NCBI GenBank assembly: GCA_947097085.1
Contig: CAMUQR010000037.1
Location: 1 to 7,328, forward strand
Direction: 5' to 3'
DNA: 7,328 bases
Origin: an uncultured Candidatus Saccharibacteria bacterium
Lineage (GTDB): Bacteria > Patescibacteriota > Saccharimonadia > Saccharimonadales > Saccharimonadaceae
This document shows positions 1 through 6,447 of this stretch, piece by piece. A model generated the notes under the pieces. That model was not told the origin of the DNA. It saw only the letters and a list, made by a program, of their open reading frames with translations, and did not search any database. Numbering within the stretch: the stretch's first letter is position 1; each line of letters begins with the position of its first letter. Both the position numbers and the translations under genes were made by a program.

Positions 1-114
1 CAAGGCTCAACCTACAAAGATGTGACTGACTCCTTGTTGTCAGTACCGCCGGAGTTATTCGGATCATTAAAAGAAGAAGATAAACAAAATAAGCAAGCTG
101 GAGACAAAAAATGA
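1..114 (+). CDS. C-terminal fragment of upstream gene, probably a T4P alignment-complex protein (PilN- or PilM-like position)
   Basis: The first reading frame is open from base 1 and ends at TGA 112-114, giving 37 C-terminal residues of a gene that begins outside the window. The stop overlaps the start of the next gene as ATGA, a sign of translational coupling in one operon. The visible tail has a short motif around SVPPELFGSL followed by a very hydrophilic Lys/Glu/Gln-rich end. No domain can be recognised in so short a piece. In T4P operons the gene before pilO is usually pilN, preceded by pilM, so PilN is the positional guess, but nothing in the residues proves it. That it is coding is well supported by the overlap and by the GGAG Shine-Dalgarno of the next gene lying inside it. 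Confidence 0.7.
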   Translation, partial: QGSTYKDVTDSLLSVPPELFGSLKEEDKQNKQAGDKK

Positions 115-920
115 GTAATTTAACTACCTCTCGTAATAAGCGCCGAATGATTCAGAAAAGTCACACTATAATGATTGTGATTATTTTCGGTGGAGCCTTA
201 TTATCAAGCTTATCAATTATGACTAGTTTCTTCTTAGTGAAGCGATTAATGCATAATCAGACAGTAATCGCTAAACAGGGCAAAACCATTGATTATATTG
301 CTAAAAATTATAAATCAATTCAGCAGGTTGATAAATCAATTAAGGCTTTGTCTGCCAATCAACATTTGTTGGGTAAGAAAATCTATAACAACGAAACTGC
401 TTTGCAGGTGATTCTAGATGCTTTGCCAGATCGAGCTAATACGCCGGCCTTAGGCGAGAGTTTGCGCAGGATCATCCTTAATGTGCCGGAAGTGGAAATT
501 GAACAATTATCATTAACTAAAAGTGATGAAGAAACGACTCCAGAATTCGCCGGACTTTCATCAGTAGCGTATAACACGGAATATAGTGATGTTAAGGATC
601 CGTCAATTTATTTCCGAATCAAAATCTCGGGCACGATTTTAGGACTCAATCAGGTTTTAAAAAATCTCGAGAAATCTATTCGTCCAATGTTTGCTGACCG
701 GATTGAGTTTCAATCGGGCAGTCAAGATAAAGATGATCGTGGCAAGAAAATTGCTCCCGAAAAAATGCGCCACTGGCTGTCAATTTCGGCTCGTTCATTC
801 TATGGTGAAACTGTAGAGCCTAAGATGAATACTGAAATTGTCGATGATACCGCCAAGGCAAAAACCAGCACTAACACTAAAAAAACTAACGCAAAGGACA
901 AGACCAATGAAAAAAAATGA
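111..920 (+). CDS. pilO: PilO-like type IV pilus inner-membrane alignment protein
   Basis: This 269-residue protein has the PilO/PilN architecture: a short basic cytoplasmic N-terminus (residues 1-18), one transmembrane helix (about 19-43), a polar helical stretch likely to form a coiled coil (about 48-92), then an alpha/beta region (about 95-232). The segment ILDALPDRANTPALGESL (101-118) resembles the PilO pattern in which a LP motif precedes a helix and the ferredoxin-like fold. A second strand-helix unit follows at 167-200 (YFRIKISG, then a helix). The last 35 or so residues are low-complexity Lys/Thr/Asn. PilO homologues pair with PilN and link cytoplasmic PilM to the pilus machine; the bulk should lie outside the cytoplasmic membrane. 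ATG 111 is chosen because GGAG at 100-103 lies 7 bases upstream and the start overlaps the previous stop. A PilN assignment is possible, since the two families share this fold. Confidence 0.72.
   Translation: MSNLTTSRNKRRMIQKSHTIMIVIIFGGALLSSLSIMTSFFLVKRLMHNQTVIAKQGKTIDYIAKNYKSIQQVDKSIKALSANQHLLGKKIYNNETALQVILDALPDRANTPALGESLRRIILNVPEVEIEQLSLTKSDEETTPEFAGLSSVAYNTEYSDVKDPSIYFRIKISGTILGLNQVLKNLEKSIRPMFADRIEFQSGSQDKDDRGKKIAPEKMRHWLSISARSFYGETVEPKMNTEIVDDTAKAKTSTNTKKTNAKDKTNEKK
893..898 (+). promoter_or_regulatory. Shine-Dalgarno (AAAGGA) that sets the start of the small membrane protein gene
   Basis: AAAGGA lies 8 bases before ATG 907, inside the end of the pilO-like gene. It supports initiation at 907 rather than at the upstream in-frame ATG 838, which would add 23 residues read from the alternative frame of the pilO tail. 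Confidence 0.6.
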
Positions 921-1128
921 TATAGCTATAACCGTAGTCATCGTAGTAGTTTGTCTGTTTATATCGTATTTTATTGTTAATGCTATCTTTACTAATTTTA
1001 AAAACCAAACTAAAGTCAAGAAAGTCGACTTAATTTCAAAAGATGTGGTTGAGCCAAGTCCTGATGTCTTTAATAAAGATGCGATTAACCCAGCGGTTCA
1101 GGTGTTTATCGGCCAAGAGAGGGAATAG
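907..1128 (+). CDS. Small single-pass membrane protein of the pilus operon, unknown function
   Basis: The protein is 73 residues when started at ATG 907, which has AAAGGA 8 bases upstream. It begins with a short MKKND cytoplasmic end, continues with a strongly hydrophobic helix (about 6-28), and ends with a polar tail of about 45 residues containing a Lys patch (32-39), Pro-containing EPSPDVF (49-55) and INPAVQVFIG (60-69). There is no lipobox and no prepilin motif, so it is not a PilP lipoprotein or a pilin. The gene overlaps the pilO-like gene by 14 bp and ends 3 bp before pilB, so it is made in step with both. By position it may be an accessory of the alignment complex, but I do not recognise the family and this role is inferred only from context. 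A longer start at 838 is possible but less likely. Confidence 0.75.
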   Translation: MKKNDIAITVVIVVVCLFISYFIVNAIFTNFKNQTKVKKVDLISKDVVEPSPDVFNKDAINPAVQVFIGQERE

Positions 1129-1131
1129 TCC

Positions 1132-2907
1132 ATGCCCAATATTTCCGTTGAGCATCAAAACCAAATGCTTCAGATTTTGCAATCTGAAGGTTTGGTGGAT
1201 CCTACGAAATTACAAGAGGCGATCGCAACTGCTGAAACGGCTAATGAGCCGATTATTGATGCTTTAGTGCGGAGTGGTTTAGTGGATATTGAGGCGATTG
1301 TTCAGATTGAAGCAATGCTTCTGAACGTACCGTATGCTAATATTAGCGATTTTGTAGTTGACCCTGAAGTACTCAAGATCATTCCCAACAGTGCCGCTGA
1401 ACGCAGTATGGCGGTACCGCTGAGTTTATCGGCGAGTGGGCGTTTGTCGGTGGCGATGATTGACGCTAACAATATTCAGGCAATTGACTATTTAACTAGC
1501 TTAGTCAAAAAACCACTGAAAGTCTATATGGCGAGTGAACAGGGTATTCGTCATATTCTTGAACAATACGGTACAGACTTCTCGTCAGTTAATAAGGCGG
1601 CGGCAGTCTCGGAAGCTGAAAGCAAGATTGCCAGTGAAGAATCAGATAATCTAAAAGTAATTGTTCAGGATTCACCGATTTCTAAGGCTTTAAATACCAT
1701 TTTGGAATATGCCGTCAAAACTAAAGCCAGCGATATTCACATTGAGCCATTAGAAGAATCGCTCAAGATTCGTTGCCGAGTGGACGGTATGTTGCGTGAA
1801 ATTATGCAGTTACCGAAGACAATCGAGCCGGCGTTAGTGTCGCGTATTAAGATTTTGTCAGATTTAAAAATTGATGAACACCGCATTCCTCAGGACGGTC
1901 AGTTTGCGGTCAAAGTGATGGATAAAGAAGTCGACTTGCGTATTGCGATTAGCCCAGTAGTTTGGGGTGAACAAGTGGTGATTCGTTTGCTGGATAAAAC
2001 CGGTACTACTCTTAAACTAGAGGACATGGGTTACGCTGGTCGGTCGCTCCGGGCAATTCGTAAAGGTATCGCTCAGCCGAATGGCATGGTGCTAACCTCT
2101 GGTCCAACTGGTTCAGGTAAGTCAACCAGTTTATATGCTTTAATCCAAGAAATCAAAGACGAAACCATCAATATCGTCACTCTCGAAGATCCAGTGGAGT
2201 ATAAGATGGGCGGTATTAACCAAATCCAAGTCAACTCAGAAGTTGGTTTGACTTTCGCCAGTGGTTTGCGGTCAATTTTGCGTCAGGACCCGGACGTAGT
2301 GATGGTTGGTGAGATTCGTGACTCAGAAACGGCGCGCTTGGCTGTGCAAGCGGCGCTAACGGGACACTTGGTGTTTTCAACTCTCCACACCAACTCAGCA
2401 GCGGGCGTGTTGCCACGTTTACTCGATATGGGTATTGAGCCGTATCTGATTGCGTCAACAGTTAATACGGTCATTGGCCAGCGCTTAGTGCGTCGTATTT
2501 CTAAAGAAGACCAAACGACTTACCAATCGAGTACAGCTGAAACCGATTCGATTCACAATGCGCTTGACTCAATTTTGCCAAAAACCAAAGAAGAAGTCCG
2601 GACGGTGTCGGAAGATTTGGGCTACGCCAACTTACCACTGGCAGGTCAGCAGGCTTATACTTTAACTAAGGCCGCCTCGACGAAGAACGCACCGGGCGGT
2701 TACAAGGGTCGTGCTGGTATTTATGAAGTGATGGATATTACTGAAGAAATGGAAAACTTAATCGTCAAACACGCCACTAGCACTGAAATTAATAAATTAG
2801 CGGTTGAACAGGGGATGGTGACGATGCGTCAAGATGGTTATCTAAAGGCTCTAAACGGTATTACCTCACTTGAAGAAGTTAACCGCGTGGCCTCAGATGT
2901 GGTCTAA
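1132..2907 (+). CDS. pilB: PilB-type T4P extension ATPase (GspE/T2SSE family)
   Basis: This 591-residue cytoplasmic hexameric ATPase would power pilin polymerisation through PilC. An N-terminal MshEN-like region (about 1-150) contains GLVDPTKLQEAI (20-31) and a second similar unit with SGLVDIEAI (48-56). The T2SSE core follows: ASDIHIEP (199-206), Walker A GPTGSGKS (324-331), Asp box TLEDPVEY (350-357), Walker B region RQDPDVVMVGEIRD (384-397), and His box TGHLVFSTLHT (410-420). GGYKGRAGIYEV (522-533) is the usual C-terminal signature. The length and the MshEN domain separate it from PilT. Oddly, the zinc-binding CxxC pairs that normally lie between QRLVRR (450-455) and the YKGR motif are absent: the 66-residue linker has no cysteine, and the only Cys in the protein is near residue 213. 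GAGAGGG at 1117-1123 is the Shine-Dalgarno. Another GspE-type secretion ATPase is formally possible, but the neighbours favour PilB. Confidence 0.96.
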   Translation: MPNISVEHQNQMLQILQSEGLVDPTKLQEAIATAETANEPIIDALVRSGLVDIEAIVQIEAMLLNVPYANISDFVVDPEVLKIIPNSAAERSMAVPLSLSASGRLSVAMIDANNIQAIDYLTSLVKKPLKVYMASEQGIRHILEQYGTDFSSVNKAAAVSEAESKIASEESDNLKVIVQDSPISKALNTILEYAVKTKASDIHIEPLEESLKIRCRVDGMLREIMQLPKTIEPALVSRIKILSDLKIDEHRIPQDGQFAVKVMDKEVDLRIAISPVVWGEQVVIRLLDKTGTTLKLEDMGYAGRSLRAIRKGIAQPNGMVLTSGPTGSGKSTSLYALIQEIKDETINIVTLEDPVEYKMGGINQIQVNSEVGLTFASGLRSILRQDPDVVMVGEIRDSETARLAVQAALTGHLVFSTLHTNSAAGVLPRLLDMGIEPYLIASTVNTVIGQRLVRRISKEDQTTYQSSTAETDSIHNALDSILPKTKEEVRTVSEDLGYANLPLAGQQAYTLTKAASTKNAPGGYKGRAGIYEVMDITEEMENLIVKHATSTEINKLAVEQGMVTMRQDGYLKALNGITSLEEVNRVASDVV

Positions 2908-2929
2908 AACAGTATAAAGGGAGAAAAAC

Positions 2930-3997
2930 ATGGAAAACGGACTCAAAATTGAACTATTACTCGAAGAAGTGGTGCGTCGTAAGGCCTCAGACTTGCACTT
3001 GCAGGTCGGCTTGAAGCCAATGTTGCGTATTGATGGTGCGCTAGTTGCGATTGATCAAACTCCCGTTTTGGACGACAAAATGGTCGAAGCACTGGTAATG
3101 AGTATTTTGGACGAAGAGCAACAGCAGATTTTATTAAAAGATAAAGAATTCGATTTCTCCTTTGCGTTCGGTAATCTGGCGCGGTTTCGAGCTAATGCCT
3201 TTCATGAACGGGGCAACCTGGCGATGGCGCTACGGTCGATTCCGAATGTGGTGCAAACGGTGGATGAACTGGGCTTGCCACGGGTTATTTCCTCCTTTGC
3301 GGATTTTCCACGTGGTTTGGTGCTGGTGACTGGTCCAACCGGTTCAGGTAAATCAACGACTTTAGCGGCTTTAATTGACAAAATTAACTCTGAAAAATCA
3401 CAGCATATCATTACTATTGAGGATCCAATTGAGTTTACGCACCAATCGAAACGGTCGGTGATTGTGCAGCGCGAAGTTCACTATGATACATATTCATTCT
3501 CGGCAGCGTTGCGTTCGGCTTTGCGTCAAGACCCGGATGTGGTGTTGATTGGCGAGATGCGTGACCTCGAGACCATCGCTGCGGCGATTACTATTGCGGA
3601 AACGGGGCACTTAGTGTTCGCAACTCTGCACACTAACTCAGCAGCTCAGTCGGTTGACCGTATGATTGACGTCTTTCCACCGCATCAACAACCACAAATC
3701 CGCTCGCAGTTAGCGAATATTTTGCAGGGTATCTGTTGTCAACGACTAATTCCAGCGATTGGCGGCGGACGTGTGGTGGCGACTGAAGTGCTGGTGGCTA
3801 ACCCAGCTGTCCGTAATATTATTCGTGAAGGTAAAGCCCATCAGCTGGATGCCGTGATTCAAACTGGTGCTGATCAGGGCATGCAGACCATGGATCGCAC
3901 GCTTGTTAAGCTAGTACAAACCGGCGTGATTACTTACGATGAAGCACGCAATTATGCAGTTGATTTAACAGAGTTTAATAGGCTGGTAAGAGGCTAA
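2930..3997 (+). CDS. pilT: PilT twitching-motility (pilus retraction) ATPase
   Basis: The 355-residue protein has the normal PilT size. The N-terminal PAS-like part starts with the family pattern RRKASDLHLQVGLKPMLRIDG. The motor core has Walker A GPTGSGKS (135-142), Asp box TIEDPIEF (162-169), Walker B RQDPDVVLIGEMRD (199-212) and His box TGHLVFATLHT (225-235). AVRNIIREGK (293-302) matches the AIRNLIRE motif typical of PilT and needed for retraction in the family, which separates it from PilB. It would depolymerise pilin back into the membrane and so drive twitching or pull attached surfaces or host cells closer. It sits 22 bp after pilB with AAAGGGAG at 2916-2923, and 13 bp before pilC. All catalytic boxes are intact, so active retraction is expected. 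PilU-type paralogs cannot be fully excluded, but the motif and position fit PilT. Confidence 0.97.
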   Translation: MENGLKIELLLEEVVRRKASDLHLQVGLKPMLRIDGALVAIDQTPVLDDKMVEALVMSILDEEQQQILLKDKEFDFSFAFGNLARFRANAFHERGNLAMALRSIPNVVQTVDELGLPRVISSFADFPRGLVLVTGPTGSGKSTTLAALIDKINSEKSQHIITIEDPIEFTHQSKRSVIVQREVHYDTYSFSAALRSALRQDPDVVLIGEMRDLETIAAAITIAETGHLVFATLHTNSAAQSVDRMIDVFPPHQQPQIRSQLANILQGICCQRLIPAIGGGRVVATEVLVANPAVRNIIREGKAHQLDAVIQTGADQGMQTMDRTLVKLVQTGVITYDEARNYAVDLTEFNRLVRG

Positions 3998-4010
3998 AAA
4001 AGGAGCAAAT

Positions 4011-5219
4011 ATGAAAGCATTTGATTACCAAGCACGTGATAATAAAACTGGTAAAATTATTAAATCGACCGTCAAAGCAGAGAACGAGATTGCCGCTGGG
4101 CGCTTATTGCTTGAGCAAGATTTAGTGCCAATTCATATTGGCGAAGCGGACGGCGCTGGATTTTTTGGGCGTTTTACCACCTCGATTCGTCTGAAAGATC
4201 GCTTAGTGTTCTCGCGTCAGTTATCGACACTGATTGGAGCGGGTTTGCCAATTACTCAGGCGCTTCATACGGTTTATGAACAAACCGAAAACAAGGCCCT
4301 CAAAGAAGTAGTGGGGGATATTGTCGCCTCAGTTGAAGGTGGTAAAACGCTAGCCGATGCTTTTGGTAAACATCCCCAGGTGTTTGATAAATTGTATTTA
4401 TCGCTGATTAGCGCCGGTGAAGTTTCGGGTACGCTAGATGTCTCATTGAAACGAATTGCTAACCAGCAGGAAAAAGATGCTCAAACCATGAGTAAAATTC
4501 GTGGAGCAATGACTTATCCGGCGATTGTGTTGTTCGTGATTATTATTGTGATGAGCTTTTTGTTGATTCAAGTGGTGCCACAAGTTGACAAATTATACAA
4601 AGATATGAATAAAACTCTGCCACTAATCACAATGGTCATGGTGGTGATTGCAAATTTCATCATGAAATTCTGGTGGCTGATTCTACTGGTGTCGGCTGGT
4701 GGTATTGTGCTATTGGTACGTTATTTCAAAACCGAATCTGGCTCGCGAGTGATGGACGCCTTTAAGCTAAATGTGCCGATTTTTAAACATATGTTCCGGA
4801 AGCTGTATATGGCGCGATTTTTGCGAACGGCGGAGTTATTGTTGGAGACTGGCGTGGCGATGCTTGATAGCCTTGATATTGCTGGGGAAGCGGTGAATAA
4901 CTCATTGGTGGCGGAGAGTATTGGCGCAGCAGCTGAAAAAGTACAGGGTGGTAAGGCTTTGTCAGTAGCGATTAAAGATCAAGATTATATCTTGCCATTA
5001 GTTCCTCAAATGATTAGTATTGGTGAACAATCTGGTAAGATTTCGGAGATGATGGCTAAAGCGGCGCAAGTTTATGAAGAGGAGCTTGATGAGCAGATTA
5101 AGGCCTTGTCAACGGCGATTGAACCAATTCTGATGATGATTCTAGCGATTATGGCTGGTACGATGGTTGGGGCGATTCTGTTGCCGATTTACAAGCTAGT
5201 CAATGATATCCGGGTATAG
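4011..5219 (+). CDS. pilC: PilC type IV pilus inner-membrane platform protein (GspF family)
   Basis: This 402-residue polytopic protein is the usual PilC/GspF length. An N-terminal region begins with KAFDYQARDNKTGKI, typical of PilC. Two T2SSF repeats follow: the first starts at FSRQLSTLIGAGLP (67-80) and carries LISAGEVSGTL (132-142), the second starts at MARFLRTAELLLETGV (267-282) and carries MISIGEQSGKI (334-344). Membrane helices are predicted at about 169-190, 217-237 and 371-396, the family topology. It sits at the membrane base of the pilus, where PilB and PilT act on it to insert or remove pilin. AAAAAGGAG ending at 4004 is a strong Shine-Dalgarno. The TAG stop at 5217-5219 overlaps the candidate -35 box of the pilin promoter. 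No terminator follows, so read-through into the pilin gene is expected. Confidence 0.96.
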   Translation: MKAFDYQARDNKTGKIIKSTVKAENEIAAGRLLLEQDLVPIHIGEADGAGFFGRFTTSIRLKDRLVFSRQLSTLIGAGLPITQALHTVYEQTENKALKEVVGDIVASVEGGKTLADAFGKHPQVFDKLYLSLISAGEVSGTLDVSLKRIANQQEKDAQTMSKIRGAMTYPAIVLFVIIIVMSFLLIQVVPQVDKLYKDMNKTLPLITMVMVVIANFIMKFWWLILLVSAGGIVLLVRYFKTESGSRVMDAFKLNVPIFKHMFRKLYMARFLRTAELLLETGVAMLDSLDIAGEAVNNSLVAESIGAAAEKVQGGKALSVAIKDQDYILPLVPQMISIGEQSGKISEMMAKAAQVYEEELDEQIKALSTAIEPILMMILAIMAGTMVGAILLPIYKLVNDIRV

Positions 5220-5250
5220 ACAAAAATAATCATAAGTAGTATCATATAAT
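5217..5250 (+). promoter_or_regulatory. Candidate sigma-70-type promoter for the prepilin gene
   Basis: TAGACA (5217-5222, five of six matches to TTGACA) is followed after exactly 17 bp by TATCAT (5240-5245, five of six matches to TATAAT). An overlapping perfect TATAAT lies at 5245-5250, but it is 22 bp from that -35. The surrounding gap is very AT-rich. A start near 5252-5257 would leave a leader of about 20 bases containing the Shine-Dalgarno. With the terminator after the gene this would give a monocistronic pilin mRNA. The evidence is sequence pattern only. Confidence 0.5.
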
Positions 5251-5262
5251 TAATATTAAATT

Positions 5263-5270
5263 AAAGGAGT
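5263..5270 (+). promoter_or_regulatory. Strong Shine-Dalgarno (AAAGGAGT) deciding the prepilin start
   Basis: AAAGGAGT lies 4-5 bases before ATG 5275 and about 13 bases before the second in-frame ATG 5284. The first start is therefore preferred, giving the leader MTKMNKKG rather than MNKKG. Both leave the cleavage site unchanged. Confidence 0.65.
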
Positions 5271-5274
5271 AAAC

Positions 5275-5805
5275 ATGACTAAAATGAACAAAAAAGGCTT
5301 TACTATCATTGAGGTGGTCTTGGTGCTGGCAATTGCTGGTTTGATTTTCTTGATGGTGTTCTTGGCACTACCAGCTCTGCGTAGGGGGCAACGTGACACA
5401 CAACGTAAATCCGACCTGAATCGTGCGGGAGCTGCACTGACGGATTATAAAGCAGCACACCGTGGTAATATTCCTAGCAACTCAGGTACCCCTGGTGCTT
5501 TGAAATGGGAAGAATTCGTCTATCAATATTTGACTGCTAGTGGTAAAGACGAATTTATTGATCCATCTGGTTTGGCAGCTGGACAAGACAGCAGTTTAAA
5601 GAGTTATCAATTTGTTCCGTTGGATGCTTCGCAAGATCCACCATCTGTATTTGAAGGTGAGGGCGGTGCACAGAACAAAATTTATTACACTGTTAACGCT
5701 AAATGCCAAGAAGGTGGCCAAAAAGTTGAAGGCGCACAGGGTGGCCGAGTGGTTGCTTTGCGCATGAAGCTCGAAGGTGCAGGCTATCACTGTATCAGTG
5801 ACTAA
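5275..5805 (+). CDS. Type IV prepilin, likely major pilin
   Basis: The 176-residue protein has a textbook class III prepilin start: leader MTKMNKKG (1-8), cleavage predicted between G8 and F9, then FTIIE with Glu at mature position 5, and a hydrophobic helix (about 9-33). The mature form would be 168 residues with N-methylated Phe if PilD behaves as in other bacteria. After the stalk helix (QRDTQRKSDL, 39-48, onwards) comes a globular domain with YKAAHRGNIP (58-67), a Trp at 78 and FIDP (94-97). Two cysteines, C144 and C173, bracket a C-terminal loop like the disulfide D-region of other T4 pilins. Being the only canonical prepilin here, with its own candidate promoter, strong Shine-Dalgarno and terminator, it is probably the major subunit, though a minor pilin role cannot be excluded. 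Its domain is shared with the next gene. Confidence 0.93.
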   Translation: MTKMNKKGFTIIEVVLVLAIAGLIFLMVFLALPALRRGQRDTQRKSDLNRAGAALTDYKAAHRGNIPSNSGTPGALKWEEFVYQYLTASGKDEFIDPSGLAAGQDSSLKSYQFVPLDASQDPPSVFEGEGGAQNKIYYTVNAKCQEGGQKVEGAQGGRVVALRMKLEGAGYHCISD

Positions 5806-5821
5806 TTAAGCTAAGAAAACT

Positions 5822-5855
5822 AAAAAAGTCTCGGTTTACCAACCGGGGCTTTTTT
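5822..5855 (+). terminator. Intrinsic terminator after the prepilin gene
   Basis: A 10-bp stem pairs 5827-5836 with 5841-5850 around the 4-base loop TACC. It contains a GC-rich core and two G-T pairs. The stem is extended by up to five A-T pairs formed by the upstream A-run (5822-5826) and the T-run (5851-5855), which also serves as the U-tract. Because of the symmetric A and T runs it could work in both directions, but no converging gene is present. Confidence 0.9.
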
Positions 5856-5867
5856 AAATAAAACTTA

Positions 5868-5876
5868 TGGTATAAT
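5868..5876 (+). promoter_or_regulatory. Extended -10 promoter (TGnTATAAT) for the pilin-like gene and pilD
   Basis: TG at 5868-5869, one spacer base, then a perfect TATAAT at 5871-5876 form an extended -10 element. The -35 region falls on the T-run of the terminator and has no good match, as extended -10 promoters allow. Transcription would start about 7 bases downstream, at or next to A5884, the first base of the ATG. No Shine-Dalgarno exists between them, so the mRNA is predicted to be leaderless. Confidence 0.65.
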
Positions 5877-5883
5877 TAAGCAT

Positions 5884-6444
5884 ATGTATAATTCGAATCT
5901 CAACCAAGATCAAGAAGCGCAATTAATCGCTAATGAAATGTTGGCGGCCGCTAAGGAAGAGCGCCAGCAGAAACTGGCAGCTCGTCGTGTTGCTAGAATC
6001 ATTAAAATTATCGCTACAATTATTGTGATCGTGGCAATTATAGTGGTTGTGCGACCGCTGTTTTCAGCAGAAACAGCTCGTGACAAAAAGCGCAAAGAGA
6101 GTTTATCAGAGATTTCCAAAGAAATTAGCAGTTACAAAAGTAACCATCGTAACAATCTACCGATGGAAACCAGCACTAAGCAATGGGAGCGAGAATTTAT
6201 CGAACCTTATCTGAAGGATAAAGATTTTTTCAAAGATCCAATGTCTGGCGGTGAATATCGTGTCGTGATTAATGAAAAGAAAACTGCTAATGATATCAAG
6301 GATATTAATGATGCTGGTAAGATTTTTATTGATCAATCATCAGAATGTGCTGAGACTGGCAACATCAATCCAGCGGGCAGTGCAGTGGTTACGATTCGGA
6401 TTAAGCTTGAATCTGGTGAAGTACATTGCATGAATGCTGGTTAA
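5884..6444 (+). CDS. Membrane-anchored pilin-like protein lacking a prepilin leader
   Basis: The 186-residue protein has a charged, Gln/Glu/Arg-rich N-terminal segment (1-38, likely cytoplasmic and helical), one very hydrophobic Ile/Val helix (about 39-58) and an external domain homologous to the preceding prepilin. Without gaps, R66-D67, R70-K71, Y84-K85, H88-R89 and P93 align with prepilin R40-D41, R44-K45, Y58-K59, H62-R63 and P67. W101, Y109-L110 and D118-P119 follow with small gaps. The C-terminal IRIKLE..HC matches LRMKLE..HC, and C155/C182 match C144/C173. It has no Gly cleavage site; the position of Glu+5 is Ile and a Lys (41) lies near the helix start. PilD cleavage and normal filament entry are therefore unlikely. 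I infer a fixed assembly or regulatory relative of the pilin. There is no Shine-Dalgarno; see the promoter entry. A shorter start at ATG 5938 (M19) is possible. Confidence 0.88.
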   Translation: MYNSNLNQDQEAQLIANEMLAAAKEERQQKLAARRVARIIKIIATIIVIVAIIVVVRPLFSAETARDKKRKESLSEISKEISSYKSNHRNNLPMETSTKQWEREFIEPYLKDKDFFKDPMSGGEYRVVINEKKTANDIKDINDAGKIFIDQSSECAETGNINPAGSAVVTIRIKLESGEVHCMNAG

Positions 6445-6447
6445 ATC

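Noticed and set aside
838..906. Longer in-frame start for the small membrane protein (23 extra residues)
   Set aside because: The extension overlaps the pilO tail in another frame, has a Pro/Lys/Arg-rich composition typical of out-of-frame reading, and ATG 907 has a well-placed AAAGGA.
112..920. UGA recoded as glycine (Gracilibacteria-type code)
   Set aside because: TGA codons at 112-114 and 918-920 sit exactly at gene ends overlapping well-supported starts, and no internal TGA occurs in the long conserved genes.
1043..1267. Forward ORF spanning the small-gene/pilB junction
   Set aside because: It lies in another frame within two well-supported genes and shows no domain; it is a frame shadow.
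2231..2474. Two reverse-strand ORFs opposite the PilB Walker B/His box region
   Set aside because: They are antisense to the most conserved part of pilB, with no Shine-Dalgarno or recognisable protein features.
5884..6060. Possibility that the pilin-like protein is a class III prepilin with a long leader
   Set aside because: There is no Gly or Ala followed by a hydrophobic residue with Glu five positions on, before the helix; the aligned position of Glu+5 is Ile.
5910..6119. Reverse-strand ORF opposite the start of the pilin-like gene, with a hydrophobic stretch
   Set aside because: The hydrophobic stretch is the antisense image of the Ile/Val-rich membrane helix of the forward gene; complementary reading of such codons often yields hydrophobic residues.
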